64,000 nt of DNA from an uncultured Bacteroidia bacterium (GCA_902802535.1 CADCML010000012.1:1-64000); one strand, 5' to 3'; positions 45,804-54,359 are shown, counted from the first letter of the stretch. Translations and numbers: made by a program. The notes: generated from the sequence alone by a model not told the origin.

Positions 45804-46718
45804 TTACTTCAAGTTAATCATAAACCCGATGGCCAAAACCTCCTTGAACTGCACTTTGGAGCCTTTGATTCTTGCTCCAGCCTCATCGTAGAAGGGGATG
45901 TCGTAGTCATAGAGGAGATGGGTGGACAAGTTGGCGTTGAGCCAGTCGTTGACCTTCAGGACGAGCATGTTCTGCCAGTCCACGTCGATGCGCTCGGGGT
46001 GGTTGAGGTAGTTGGAGAACAGTTCGAGCTTCGTGCTGAAATCGATGTTTTTGGCTAAAGGATACTCGAACTTGGCCACGGCGCGGGCACCAAACTCGTA
46101 GCGTACTTTGGCAACTTTGGTGTGGAGGATGGTGTCGTTTTTGTCCAAATCGTTCACGCCGAAAGCACCTTCTTCAGCCAAACGCTCATCGTTGACAATG
46201 GTGATACGGCCGGTAACGGGGGAGAAATACAGCGAGAAATGTGGGCTGGGCACCCATTCGATACCGATACCTAAGGTGATGTAGGCTGGTGCAAGGAATT
46301 TGGAGATGTAATTTGTGGAGTCTTCGTCATACTTGAAGCCTTTGGCGAATTGCGAGCGGAAAGCCAGCTCTGCACTATAATTAAGGTGTTCGGTCGCCTT
46401 GATGCCGGCCAACGAGGTGAATTCAATCTTATCGTCCGTCTTGACGGGCTTCTTCTTGAAGTCGTAGATGCTGTAGCCCAGGGCGGTGTTCAAGGTGTTG
46501 TCCCACTTGAAGTTGTTTTTCAGGTAGCGGATTTCGTAGTTGAAGATAGCTTGACCGTTGAGGGAACTCAGGCCGCCTGCTGCCCAGTTGGTGTAACTGC
46601 TTTGACCGAAATTGAGGCCGACGTTGCCTTTGTGGCTCCAGCCTTGGGGTTGTTCATCTTGTCCGAAAGAAACGATGGCAAATGCTAATGCCAATGCGGT
46701 GAATAATACTTTTTTCAT
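45804..46718 (-). CDS. DUF3078 family outer-membrane protein
   Basis: The 304-residue protein has a Sec signal (KKVLFTALALAFAIVSFGQ) and alternating beta strands with aromatic ends (WSHKGNVGLNFGQSSYTNWAAGGLSSLNG), typical of DUF3078 outer-membrane barrels of Bacteroidetes. It ends with a hydrophobic strand and a basic residue (FKEVLAIGFMINLK). Function unknown. Confidence 0.85.
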   Translation of the reverse strand: MKKVLFTALALAFAIVSFGQDEQPQGWSHKGNVGLNFGQSSYTNWAAGGLSSLNGQAIFNYEIRYLKNNFKWDNTLNTALGYSIYDFKKKPVKTDDKIEFTSLAGIKATEHLNYSAELAFRSQFAKGFKYDEDSTNYISKFLAPAYITLGIGIEWVPSPHFSLYFSPVTGRITIVNDERLAEEGAFGVNDLDKNDTILHTKVAKVRYEFGARAVAKFEYPLAKNIDFSTKLELFSNYLNHPERIDVDWQNMLVLKVNDWLNANLSTHLLYDYDIPFYDEAGARIKGSKVQFKEVLAIGFMINLK

Positions 46719-46797
46719 AATGTAATGATTTGTGATTTAAAGATTTAAAATTCAAGATTCAGATTTCAACTTCTAACCGAAAACTGACAACTATCAA

Positions 46798-47574
46798 CTA
46801 ATAGCTATTTCCGTCCTGAAAATTATGTGCCCCAATACTAAACGTAATGTCCTGCATGTTCGAGCTACGCACATATTTGCCGTTCTTTTCGGCTGGAATC
46901 CAAACGGTTTCTTCAAGGAGTCGGATGGCCTCGATGTCGCAGCCGCCGCCCACCGAGTTGACGATGACGATGTTTGAAACACTGCCGTCGGTCTCTACCA
47001 CGAAGCTCATGCGCACCGTGCCTTGAATCTCGCGTTCCTTGGCCTCAGCGGGAAATTTCAGGTGTGTGGCGATGAACTTGCCCATGTTGCTGCCATCAGC
47101 GAAATAGGGTTTTGCCACTTCTTCGAGCTGCTTGTATTCGTACACCTTATAAGAGGTGTCGGCCTCCAAGGTGAGCGGGATTTGGGGGCGTTGGTGGCGT
47201 TTCCAATAGCGTTTGTAGCTCCTCGCGTTGAAGTCGACCTCATATTCAAAGTCGTAATCTATCGGGATGCCGATGTTGAGGGCTGGCTTCCATAGGATGG
47301 TCTTCACCAAATGCAGCGCGATGGGGGAGGCCGCCTCGCTGAAACTCGACTTGACGGTGTAGTTGCTAACTACGCCTTGCGGGTCGATGTGCATTCCTAT
47401 GACGACTTTGCCGCTGTTGCCTTGTTCGAGGTCGGCTTCGGGATAGACGAGCGTGCGGGTGATGTAGTTCATAGTAACGGAGTGGCCTGCAACGGGTTGA
47501 GGTGCCGTTATCTGGGCTTTCAGTTGCCATCCAGAGAAGAGGATGACCATGATGAAAATGAGTCTTGTTTTCAT
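46798..47574 (-). CDS. Exported protein with two TonB C-terminal-like domains
   Basis: The start at 47574 gives a signal peptide (KTRLIFIMVILFSGWQLKAQ) and 258 residues. Two TonB_C-like segments are visible: one at about 40-105 (YPEADLEQGNSGKVVIGMHIDPQG) and one at about 165-250 (LKFPAEAKEREIQGTVRMSFVVETDGSVSNIVIVNS...DIEAIRLLEETVWIPA). It lacks the N-terminal membrane anchor and proline-rich linker of TonB, so it cannot be a standard energy transducer. The long upstream in-frame extension antisense to rlmB is rejected. Confidence 0.8.
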   Translation of the reverse strand: MKTRLIFIMVILFSGWQLKAQITAPQPVAGHSVTMNYITRTLVYPEADLEQGNSGKVVIGMHIDPQGVVSNYTVKSSFSEAASPIALHLVKTILWKPALNIGIPIDYDFEYEVDFNARSYKRYWKRHQRPQIPLTLEADTSYKVYEYKQLEEVAKPYFADGSNMGKFIATHLKFPAEAKEREIQGTVRMSFVVETDGSVSNIVIVNSVGGGCDIEAIRLLEETVWIPAEKNGKYVRSSNMQDITFSIGAHNFQDGNSY

Positions 47575-47625
47575 GACTTTGTGGTTTTGATGATGCAAAA
47601 ATAGATGTTTTGTCGGAATAATGCT

Positions 47626-47633
47626 TACTTTTG
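47626..47633 (+). promoter_or_regulatory. Promoter -7 box TACTTTTG of rlmB
   Basis: It fits TAnnTTTG, 16 bp before the ATG at 47650. Confidence 0.5.
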
Positions 47634-47649
47634 CAGAAAATTTGACGCT

Positions 47650-48396
47650 ATGGAAGACAACTACAAGAACAATATGGTTTTCGGGATTCATCCCGTGTTG
47701 GAACTGATTCGCTCGCAAAAGGAGATTGAGAAGGTCTACATCCAAGGCGGTACGCGCTCGCCTGAGATTTCGGAGATTGCCAACCAGTGCCGCCGTATGG
47801 GTGTGCCCGTGCAGTTTGTTCCCATCGAGAAGATGAACCGCCTGACGCGCAAGAACCACCAAGGCGTGGTGGCTTTCATCTGCCCGATTGAATACCAACC
47901 TTTGGAGAACGTGGTCTCCGCCATCTTCGAGGAGGGCCGCGACCCCTTCATCCTCATGCTCGACCGAGTGACCGATGTGCGCAATTTCGGCGCCATCGCC
48001 CGAACAGCCTACGCCGCAGGCGTGGATGCCATCGTCATCCCCAATCACGGCTCGGCCCTCATCAACGGCGACGCAATGAAGACCTCGGCGGGTGCACTTT
48101 CATTAATTAATGTGTGCCGCGTCGAAAACATGAAAGACGCCATCGATTTTTTGAAAGGCAGCGGTCTGCGTGTGGTGGGCTTCACCGAGAAAGCCAAGGA
48201 AAGCCTTTGGAAAGCCGACCTCACAGGCCCGCTCTGCGTGATGATGGGTTCCGAAGAGGACGGCATCAGTCCCGCTTACATCCCCCGCCTCGACGGACTG
48301 TTGATGATTCCCATGCCCGGCGACATCGATTCGTTGAATGTTTCTGTGGCCACTGGGGTGGTTTGTTTCGAGGTGGTGAGGCAGAGGATGGGATGA
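47650..48396 (+). CDS. rlmB: 23S rRNA 2'-O-methyltransferase RlmB-like (SpoU family)
   Basis: The 248-residue protein starts MEDNYKNNMVFGIHPVLELI and has the SpoU substrate-binding N-terminal domain followed by the knotted methyltransferase: motif 1 LDRVTDVRNFGAIARTA, motif 2 MMGSEEDGISP, motif 3 IPMPGDIDSLNVSVATGV. It most likely methylates a guanosine in 23S rRNA, as RlmB does. The longer frame from 47605 overlaps the promoter. Confidence 0.9.
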   Translation: MEDNYKNNMVFGIHPVLELIRSQKEIEKVYIQGGTRSPEISEIANQCRRMGVPVQFVPIEKMNRLTRKNHQGVVAFICPIEYQPLENVVSAIFEEGRDPFILMLDRVTDVRNFGAIARTAYAAGVDAIVIPNHGSALINGDAMKTSAGALSLINVCRVENMKDAIDFLKGSGLRVVGFTEKAKESLWKADLTGPLCVMMGSEEDGISPAYIPRLDGLLMIPMPGDIDSLNVSVATGVVCFEVVRQRMG

Positions 48397-48426
48397 AATT
48401 CGTTTGTGTAGTATGAAAAATGTTGT

Positions 48427-48434
48427 TATTTTTG
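48427..48434 (+). promoter_or_regulatory. Promoter -7 box TATTTTTG of the YafQ-type toxin-antitoxin pair
   Basis: It fits TAnnTTTG, 26 bp before the antitoxin start at 48461. Confidence 0.55.
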
Positions 48435-48460
48435 CAGCGTAAAATCAAAAGGAACTCGCA

Positions 48461-48691
48461 ATGGAGACAGTAACACTTACATTCAATCCGGACATTCCGT
48501 TTGCGGCAAACATTGATGCCTTCCTAAAGACCGTTCCTTCAGAAGTGAAGGTTAGCAAAAGCATAAAGCCGAAACGCAAACGTAGGAGCAATTACCAGAT
48601 TACCCTTGATACAATCAAAGAGGCAAGAGAGGGTAAGAACGTGACACATTATGCTTCGGTGGAAGAACTTTTTGAAAAACTTGGAATATGA
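48461..48691 (+). CDS. RelB/DinJ-type antitoxin
   Basis: The 76-residue protein has a short N-terminal region and a basic middle (KSIKPKRKRRSNYQITLDTIKEAREGK), fitting an antitoxin that binds DNA and toxin. It overlaps the toxin gene by ATGA. No canonical ribbon-helix-helix motif is obvious; class assignment rests on the YafQ-like partner. Confidence 0.8.
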   Translation: METVTLTFNPDIPFAANIDAFLKTVPSEVKVSKSIKPKRKRRSNYQITLDTIKEAREGKNVTHYASVEELFEKLGI

Positions 48692-48969
48692 TTTACGATG
48701 TCATCACGACGAAACGGTTTGACAAAGAGGTTAAACTTTGTGTGAAACGAGGGTATGACATGAAGAATCTTCGTACTATTATTAAGTTATTGACCGAAAC
48801 AGGTGTTTTGCCAAAGGAATATAAACCACACAAATTGAAAGGTGATTTTAAGGGGACTATTGAATGTCATGTAGAACCTGATTGGCTTCTCATCTACGAG
48901 AAGACTGATAAGATAAGGTTGATACGACTTCTTCGTACTGGCACGCACGCAGACCTTTATGGGAAGTGA
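48688..48969 (+). CDS. YafQ-family mRNA interferase toxin
   Basis: The 93-residue protein fits the YafQ family: TTKRFDKEVKLCVKRGYDMKNLRTII, ...GVLPKEYKPHKLKGDFKGTIECHVEPDWLLIYEKTDKIRLIRLLRTGTHADLYG. The histidines and the final His-Ala-Asp of the catalytic site (ECHVEPDWLL, TGTHADL) are kept. It should cleave mRNA on the ribosome. Confidence 0.9.
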   Translation: MIYDVITTKRFDKEVKLCVKRGYDMKNLRTIIKLLTETGVLPKEYKPHKLKGDFKGTIECHVEPDWLLIYEKTDKIRLIRLLRTGTHADLYGK

Positions 48970-48977
48970 ATAATAAC

Positions 48978-49007
48978 AAAGGCGAGGCTCACAAGAACCT
49001 CGCCTTT
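48978..49007. terminator. Bidirectional terminator between toxin and S9 peptidase genes
   Basis: AAAGGCGAGG (48978-48987) pairs perfectly with CCTCGCCTTT (48998-49007) around 10 bases. Confidence 0.75.
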
Positions 49008-49024
49008 AGTTTTACAACAGCGAA

Positions 49025-51070
49025 TCACTTCAAATATTTATCCAACCAATTATAGAACCTCCGTTGCCACAAAACGCCGTTCTGCGGTTTCAAAACCCAG
49101 TGGTTCTCGTCGGGGAAATAGAGGAACTCGGCAGGGATACCGCGAAGGATGGCGGCGTTGTAGGCCTGCATTCCTTGTGTGAAGCAGATGCGGTAGTCCA
49201 AGCCGCCGTGGATGACGAGGATGGGTGCGGTCCATTTGTCCACAAAGAGGTGGGGCGAGTTGGCCACGAACCACATCTCCTCTGTTTCAAGGTATTGCGC
49301 TTCGAGGTTGAACATACCGTCGTGGGCGATGAGGGCCTTGAAACGGTTGTCGTGATGACCAGCCAACCAATACACACTGTAGCCGCCGAAGCTGGCACCT
49401 ACGGCACCGAGGCGGTTCTCGTCGATATAAGGTTCTTTCTTCAGTTCGTCGATGGCACTCAAGTAGTCCTTCATGCACTGTCCGCCGTAGTCGCCGCTGA
49501 TTTCCTCAAGCCATTCCTGACCGAAGCCTGGCAAGCCGCGACGGTTGGGCGCGACCACGATATAGTCGTTGGCGGCCATCATCTGGAAGTTCCAACGGTA
49601 GCTCCAGAATTGGCTCACCGTGCTTTGCGGTCCGCCTTCGCAATAGAGCAGGGCAGGGTATTTCTTGTTGGCATCGAAATGGGGCGGGTAGATGACCCAC
49701 ACGAGCATATCCTTGCCGTCGGTGGTTTTCACCCAGCGTTCCTTCACGTCGCCCATCGTCAGTTGCGAGAAAATCTTGTCGTTGACGGTGGTGATTTGCT
49801 TGGCCTCACCTGTGGCGGGGTCAACGCTGAAGAGTTCCGTCGGGTGGCTCATCGATTGGCGACCGGCAATCAGTTTGTCGCCGTTGCAATGTACTGAAAC
49901 ATAGTTGTGTTTGCCTTCCGTCAGTTTCTTGATTTCGCCGTTCTCGATGTTGAGGGCATAGAGTTGGTCGGTGGCGTAGGCATCGCTGATGAAGTACAAG
50001 GTCTTGCTGTCGTCGGCCCAGCTGAAGCCTGTGCAGCATTGGTCAAACTTGGCCGAGTAGTCGGTCTTTTCGCCGGTTTCGAGGTTCATCACGAAGATGC
50101 GTTGCTTGTCGCTCTCGTAGCCGTCGCGTTCCATGCTTTCCCAAGCCATTAGTTTGCCGTCGGGCGAGATGACGGGGTTGAGGTCGTAGCCCATCATGCC
50201 TTCGGTGAGGTTCTTGCACTCGCCGCTCAAGATGGTGTATTGGTAGATGTCGGTGTTGGTGGAGAGGGCGTAATCCTTGCCGACTTTCTTGCGGCAGCAA
50301 TAGACGAAACTCTTGCCGTCGGGCAGCCACTGCACTTGCTCCATTCCGCCGAAGGGACGCACGGGGGATTCCCATTGCTCACCTTTCATGGCATCAAAAG
50401 CGTTTTCAATTTTTCCGCTGCTGAAATTGCCCACGAAGATGTGGCCGTAGGTGTCCACCCAATGGTCCCAGTGGCGGTACATCAGATCGTTGTTGATGCG
50501 GCCCGATGATTTGTCGAGGTCGGGATAGATGTCGGCCACGGTCTCTTTCAGCTTCACTTCTTTGGTGAAGATGACCTGCTGGCAGTCAGGCGAATAGAGG
50601 AAACCGTTGATGTCGTCCTTTTCGTTGGAGACGCATTGCACTCCCGTTCCATCGGGGTTCACTTCCCAAAGTTGCATAATGTCGTCTTTAGGCGCGAGGA
50701 AGCCGATTTTCTTGCCGTCGGGGCGCCATTGCGGGCTGTATTGGCTGTCCTTGCTATTGACCAACACCTTGTTTCCGCTGCCGTCGGCGTTCATAATATA
50801 CAAGGTGGAACCGCTGCGGTTTTCGGGCACGCTGTAGTAGGTCACGGCATAGACGATTTGCGAATGGTCGGGTGAGATGGTGTAATCCCCGATGCGGCCC
50901 ATGCTCCAAAGCACTTCGGGTGTCATGATGTCCGAAGTCAAAGTAAGTTCCTTTGGGCCGATTTTGTCCTTGCCTTTCGGTTCGGTTTCAGTTTTTTGCG
51001 TTTGTTGTGTGTTGCACGATACGATTGAACAGGTGATCATGGCTAACAGGAAAAGTTTGTTTTTCTTCAT
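49025..51070 (-). CDS. S9 family prolyl oligopeptidase, lipoprotein
   Basis: The 681-residue protein has a lipoprotein signal (IVSC at about 15-18), an N-terminal propeller with PD40-like repeats (ADGSGNKVLVNSKDSQYSPQWRPDGKKIGF) and a C-terminal alpha/beta hydrolase with the serine nucleophile in GASFGGYSVYW, Asp in IHGGLDYRICFTQ and His in FPDENHWV. It should be a periplasmic or outer-membrane-linked dipeptidyl peptidase for peptide scavenging. Confidence 0.92.
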   Translation of the reverse strand: MKKNKLFLLAMITCSIVSCNTQQTQKTETEPKGKDKIGPKELTLTSDIMTPEVLWSMGRIGDYTISPDHSQIVYAVTYYSVPENRSGSTLYIMNADGSGNKVLVNSKDSQYSPQWRPDGKKIGFLAPKDDIMQLWEVNPDGTGVQCVSNEKDDINGFLYSPDCQQVIFTKEVKLKETVADIYPDLDKSSGRINNDLMYRHWDHWVDTYGHIFVGNFSSGKIENAFDAMKGEQWESPVRPFGGMEQVQWLPDGKSFVYCCRKKVGKDYALSTNTDIYQYTILSGECKNLTEGMMGYDLNPVISPDGKLMAWESMERDGYESDKQRIFVMNLETGEKTDYSAKFDQCCTGFSWADDSKTLYFISDAYATDQLYALNIENGEIKKLTEGKHNYVSVHCNGDKLIAGRQSMSHPTELFSVDPATGEAKQITTVNDKIFSQLTMGDVKERWVKTTDGKDMLVWVIYPPHFDANKKYPALLYCEGGPQSTVSQFWSYRWNFQMMAANDYIVVAPNRRGLPGFGQEWLEEISGDYGGQCMKDYLSAIDELKKEPYIDENRLGAVGASFGGYSVYWLAGHHDNRFKALIAHDGMFNLEAQYLETEEMWFVANSPHLFVDKWTAPILVIHGGLDYRICFTQGMQAYNAAILRGIPAEFLYFPDENHWVLKPQNGVLWQRRFYNWLDKYLK

Positions 51071-51151
51071 ATTGATTAGGTTTAGAAATTTGCGGTAAAG
51101 ATAGTGAATAATGTGGCTGTCGCTCGAAAAAAAATCAAAAAGTTCGGATTT

Positions 51152-51159
51152 TATATTTG
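51152..51159 (+). promoter_or_regulatory. Promoter -7 box TATATTTG of the remnant ATPase gene
   Basis: It fits TAnnTTTG and lies just before the first of the 33-bp-spaced repeats, the same position as at 345-352. Confidence 0.45.
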
Positions 51160-51161
51160 GT

Positions 51162-51243
51162 TAAGCTCAAAAACGTGTGTTTTTGCGGCAAATTAAAGCT
51201 CAAAAACGTGAGTATTCAGATGCTTATAAAGCTCAAAAACGTG
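51162..51243. repeat. Three copies of an AAAGCTCAAAAACGTG repeat with exact 33-bp period
   Basis: Copies are at 51162-51177, 51195-51210 and 51228-51243, exactly 33 bp apart. From the second copy on the frame is open and in phase with the ATG at 51255, encoding KAQKREYSDAY-type 11-residue repeats; the first copy starts with an in-frame TAA. They may be leader repeats or remnants of a coding repeat. Compare the ATPase leader at 351-434. Confidence 0.85.
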
Positions 51244-51254
51244 AAATTGAATAT

Positions 51255-51371
51255 ATGAAACGAAAGATTTATAATAAGTTGCGTGAATGGAAAGAAATGA
51301 GCAATGGAACGAGTGCCATGATGGTGGAAGGTGCCCGACGTATCGGAAAGAATCTAGAAGTGAATGACTGA
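51255..51371 (+). pseudogene. AAA ATPase remnant (N-terminal fragment only)
   Basis: The 38-codon frame starts MKRKIYNKLREWKEMSNGTSAMMVEGARRIGK, the N-terminus and Walker A start (GARRIGK) seen in a group of Bacteroidales AAA_14-like ATPases, then stops after NLEVND. The remaining 350 or so residues are missing. Nothing of the ATPase follows before the FISUMP promoter at 51427, so a large deletion has removed it. Confidence 0.75.
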
Positions 51372-51426
51372 TCGATCAAACACAAAGTATTTCTGACGCT
51401 TTGTTTCCAAGTTTGGATAGATGTGT

Positions 51427-51434
51427 TATTTTTG
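51427..51434 (+). promoter_or_regulatory. Promoter -7 box TATTTTTG of the FISUMP gene
   Basis: It fits TAnnTTTG and lies 38 bp before the ATG at 51473. Confidence 0.6.
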
Positions 51435-51472
51435 CAGCATAATCAAAATGATAATCACAAAATCTAATCAAT

Positions 51473-52243
51473 ATGAAAAAAGTAATGAAGGCAGTAGCAG
51501 CCTTAATGCTAATGATGGCGGTTGTTTTTGCCGTAGGATGTACGGAACCAGATGAGCCGATCAATGGTGGCGATGGAGGGGGCGGTAACGGTGGAGGAAA
51601 CAATGGTGACTATTACGACGGAATTGATAATTGTGGGCACTACGATGGCAATTATGAATATGTTGACCTTGGTTTACCAAGTGGAACATTGTGGGCTACA
51701 TTCAATGTGGGTGCGGATAGACCAGAGGGGTACGGCGATTACTTCGCATGGGGCGAGACGCAGCCGAAGGATAATTACGATTTGATTAGTTACAGATGGT
51801 GCAACGACAACCTTGAACAACTAACAAAATACTGTCAAATCAGTAGTTACGGCTATAACGGCTATACTGACTCCCTATCCGTTTTGTTGCCCGAGGACGA
51901 TGCAGCTACGGTCAATTGGGGCGACGAATGGCGCATGCCGACCCGAGTCGAGTGGCAAGAACTTTACGACAATACTACCAGCACATGGACGACCCGGAAC
52001 GGCCTGAACGGCAGACTTTTCGTCGCTTCAAACGGGAAGAGCCTCTTCATGCCTGCTACTGGTGGAAGGTTGGGAATAGCGTTCAGTTCCCCCAATTGTT
52101 ATGGCAACTATTGGTCGAGTTCGCTCACTATTGAAGAGCCAGCTGGCGCATGGTACTCTGGCTTTGGATTGGACAATTATGTCGTGTATTACGACGGGCG
52201 CACTATGGGTCGCTCTGTTCGTCCAGTCCATTCCGCAAAATAA
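51473..52243 (+). CDS. FISUMP-domain lipoprotein
   Basis: The 256-residue protein has a lipoprotein signal (VFAVGC, about 18-23), a glycine/asparagine-rich linker (about 31-50: NGGDGGGGNGGGNNG), then a Fibrobacter-succinogenes-major-paralogous-type domain: YVDLGLPSGTLWATFNVGA, YFAWGE, WRMPTRVEWQEL, YWSSS and the end GRSVRPVHSAK. The family is a C-type-lectin-like fold exported to the surface in Bacteroidetes; its role is unknown. Probably surface-exposed. Confidence 0.88.
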   Translation: MKKVMKAVAALMLMMAVVFAVGCTEPDEPINGGDGGGGNGGGNNGDYYDGIDNCGHYDGNYEYVDLGLPSGTLWATFNVGADRPEGYGDYFAWGETQPKDNYDLISYRWCNDNLEQLTKYCQISSYGYNGYTDSLSVLLPEDDAATVNWGDEWRMPTRVEWQELYDNTTSTWTTRNGLNGRLFVASNGKSLFMPATGGRLGIAFSSPNCYGNYWSSSLTIEEPAGAWYSGFGLDNYVVYYDGRTMGRSVRPVHSAK

Positions 52244-52274
52244 TCCCCATTGAGGCCATAAGAGCAAAAAACTC

Positions 52275-52327
52275 AAATCCACTCTCGAAAGCTCCAAAGG
52301 AAAACGGAGTGGGAGGGTGGCTTTTTT
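52275..52327 (+). terminator. Terminator after the FISUMP gene
   Basis: CCACTCTC pairs with GGGAGGGTGG-type bases and an inner GCTCC/GGAG stem, followed by CTTTTTTGC. Confidence 0.55.
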
Positions 52328-52359
52328 GCAATTAATATGTGTGGAATCAAAAGAAATCG

Positions 52360-52367
52360 TATTTTTG
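52360..52367 (+). promoter_or_regulatory. Promoter -7 box TATTTTTG of the intact AAA ATPase gene
   Basis: It fits TAnnTTTG and directly precedes the 33-bp hairpin. Confidence 0.55.
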
Positions 52368-52368
52368 C

Positions 52369-52401
52369 ATGAAAATTTGGAGTTGGATTCCAAATTTTCA
52401 T
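52369..52401. promoter_or_regulatory. Perfect 13-bp inverted repeat (33 bp long) after the ATPase -7 box
   Basis: ATGAAAATTTGGA (52369-52381) pairs with TCCAAATTTTCAT (52389-52401) around GTTGGAT. It ends 17 bp before the ATG at 52419, the same distance as the last repeat of the ATPase leader at 417-434. It may be an operator or an mRNA hairpin at the 5' end. Confidence 0.65.
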
Positions 52402-52418
52402 AAAACAATGGTAATGCT

Positions 52419-53573
52419 ATGATAAATAGGGATTTAAGTTCTGAATTTTTGCGCCTTTCCGGGCTTTTTCCTGTGGTTACACTGGTAGGGCCTCGGCAAT
52501 CAGGCAAAACGACTTTGTGCAAAATGCTATTTCCGGATTTCCTCTATTTTAACATGGAAGATGTCCGCAATCGCGAAATGATTGCCTCAGATGCATTCGA
52601 CTTTTTCTTGAGGCAGAATCAAAACATCATATTGGACGAGGTTCACAATATGCCGGAAGTTTTTTCAGCCATTCAAGTGCTTGTGGATGAGCATCCAGAG
52701 CGGCGTTTCATACTTACGGGAAGCAGTAATTTCGCCTTAATGGAAAAGATAACGCAGTCGTTGGCTGGAAGAACTGCTGCTTTGACTTTGCTTCCGCTTT
52801 CCTTGAACGAGTTGAATGGTTTTTCGGCGGATACGGATGCGCTAATGTTCAACGGGGGCTATCCCGCTGTTTGGAGCACAGCCCGAACATCCACAGATGT
52901 ATGTCGTCACTATTATAACACCTATATTGAACGAGATGTTAGGAAAATCGTCAATATCAACGAAATGACGCAGTTTCAGCATTTTATGCGCTTGTGTGCA
53001 ACGAGGGTAGGTTGCGAGTTCAATGCTTCTGAACTGTCCAATGAAATCGGAATTTCGGTGAAAACCGCCCAAAATTGGCTTGCGGTTTTGAATGTGTCTT
53101 ATATTGTTGCCATGCTTCCACCTTATTTCCGGAATATTGGGAAACGCATAGTTAAGCGTCACAAACTCTATTTCTTTGACACGGGTTTGGTCTGCTTTCT
53201 TTTGGGTATTGAAAGCAAAGAACAACTGCAAAACCATCCGCTTAGAGGCAACATCTTTGAGAATTTGGTCGTGACTGAATTCCTGAAAAGTCGGTATAAT
53301 GCGGGCAAAGAGTCTAACGTTTATTTTTATCGCGACAGCCAACAAAAAGAAGTTGACATCATACAGGAGCGTGACTTTGATTGCTTGTATGCTTTCGAAG
53401 TGAAATCGGCAAGAAGTTATCATTCTGATTTTGAGAAGAATCTGAATTATTTTCGGACACTTTTTAAAGAATCGGTGAAGTCAACACAGACCTTGTATGA
53501 CGGCTCTTTCGAATTGGATTCGCCAAACAATGGCTATCTCAACTTCAGGAATAACAAGGCATATTTTGGGTGA
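52419..53573 (+). CDS. AAA_14/DUF4143-family ATPase, intact
   Basis: The 384-residue protein has Walker A GPRQSGKTT (about 24-32), Walker B NIILDEVHNM, sensor ILTGSSNF, then a winged-helix-like segment (FNASELSNEIGISVKTAQNWL) and a C-terminal DUF4143 domain of nuclease-like fold (VYFYRDSQQKEVDIIQERDFDCLYAFEVKSA: QKEVDI and FEVK). Family members are widespread, often in many copies per genome, and can act with restriction, toxin or transport functions, but none is established. It has its own promoter and hairpin and ends before the efp promoter. Confidence 0.88.
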   Translation: MINRDLSSEFLRLSGLFPVVTLVGPRQSGKTTLCKMLFPDFLYFNMEDVRNREMIASDAFDFFLRQNQNIILDEVHNMPEVFSAIQVLVDEHPERRFILTGSSNFALMEKITQSLAGRTAALTLLPLSLNELNGFSADTDALMFNGGYPAVWSTARTSTDVCRHYYNTYIERDVRKIVNINEMTQFQHFMRLCATRVGCEFNASELSNEIGISVKTAQNWLAVLNVSYIVAMLPPYFRNIGKRIVKRHKLYFFDTGLVCFLLGIESKEQLQNHPLRGNIFENLVVTEFLKSRYNAGKESNVYFYRDSQQKEVDIIQERDFDCLYAFEVKSARSYHSDFEKNLNYFRTLFKESVKSTQTLYDGSFELDSPNNGYLNFRNNKAYFG

Positions 53574-53609
53574 ATTTCAAAGACAAGTTTCACTTTTTTT
53601 CATAAAATC

Positions 53610-53640
53610 TTTGCCATTTCCCTGAAATCCACTACCTTTG
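53610..53640 (+). promoter_or_regulatory. Promoter of efp, -33 TTTG and -7 TACCTTTG
   Basis: TTTG (53610-53613) and TACCTTTG (53633-53640) are 19 bp apart. A leader of about 95 bases follows, containing ATCTTAAATC-type words. Confidence 0.7.
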
Positions 53641-53742
53641 CAGCTTCATTTTGTTATATTGGAATTGAATTTTGAATTTTAAATCTTTGAAATGCAAAGC
53701 ATTCGATGAAATCAATCTTAAATCATTAAATCTGAAAATACT

Positions 53743-54306
53743 ATGTTAAGTCAAGATGTAAAGATTGGAAGTGCTGTCCGTCTGGATGGAAAGATTTATT
53801 TCTGCATTGACTTCCAACACGTTAAGCCTGGCAAAGGCAACACCATTATGCGTATCAAACTGAAGGATGTGCTGAGCGGCAATGTGCTTGAAAAGCGTTT
53901 CGACATTGGCGTGAAACTTGAGGATGTCCGCGTTGAGCACCGTCCCTACCAGTACCTCTACAAGGAAGGTGAGGACTACATCTTCATGCACACCGAGACC
54001 TACGAACAAATTCCGATTGCCGAAGATAACATCACTGGCGTGAAGTTCATGAAGGAAAACGATGTGGTTGACGTTGTCGTCGATGCTTCCACTGAGACCA
54101 TCCTTTTCGCCGAAATGCCTGTGAAGACCGTGCTGAAGGTGACTTACACCGAACCTGGCGAGAAGGGCAATACCGCCACCAACGCCTTGAAGGAAGCCAC
54201 CGTCGAGACTGGCGCCATGGTGCGTGTGCCGTTGTTCATCAACACGGACGACATGATTCGCGTTGATACCCGTACGGGCGAATACTGCGAACGCGTGAAG
54301 GCCTGA
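53743..54306 (+). CDS. efp: Elongation factor P
   Basis: EF-P rescues ribosomes stalled at polyproline stretches. The 187-residue protein has the three beta-domain layout: KOW-like first domain with the loop HVKPGKGN (Lys at the modified position is present), then the OB domains and the conserved end VPLFINTDDMIRVDTRTGEYCERV. No EpmA-type modification gene is nearby. Confidence 0.96.
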   Translation: MLSQDVKIGSAVRLDGKIYFCIDFQHVKPGKGNTIMRIKLKDVLSGNVLEKRFDIGVKLEDVRVEHRPYQYLYKEGEDYIFMHTETYEQIPIAEDNITGVKFMKENDVVDVVVDASTETILFAEMPVKTVLKVTYTEPGEKGNTATNALKEATVETGAMVRVPLFINTDDMIRVDTRTGEYCERVKA

Positions 54307-54322
54307 TAAAAGAGCTGAACAT

Positions 54323-54359
54323 AAAAAAGCGCAAAGTCGATTGACTTTGCGCTTTTTTT
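54323..54359. terminator. Terminator after efp
   Basis: AAAAAAGCGCAAAGTC pairs with GACTTTGCGCTTTTTT around GATT, a perfect long stem with T runs on both sides. Confidence 0.85.

Noticed and set aside
47575-48048. N-terminal extension of the TonB-domain protein
   Set aside because: It is antisense to rlmB; the signal peptide begins at 47574.
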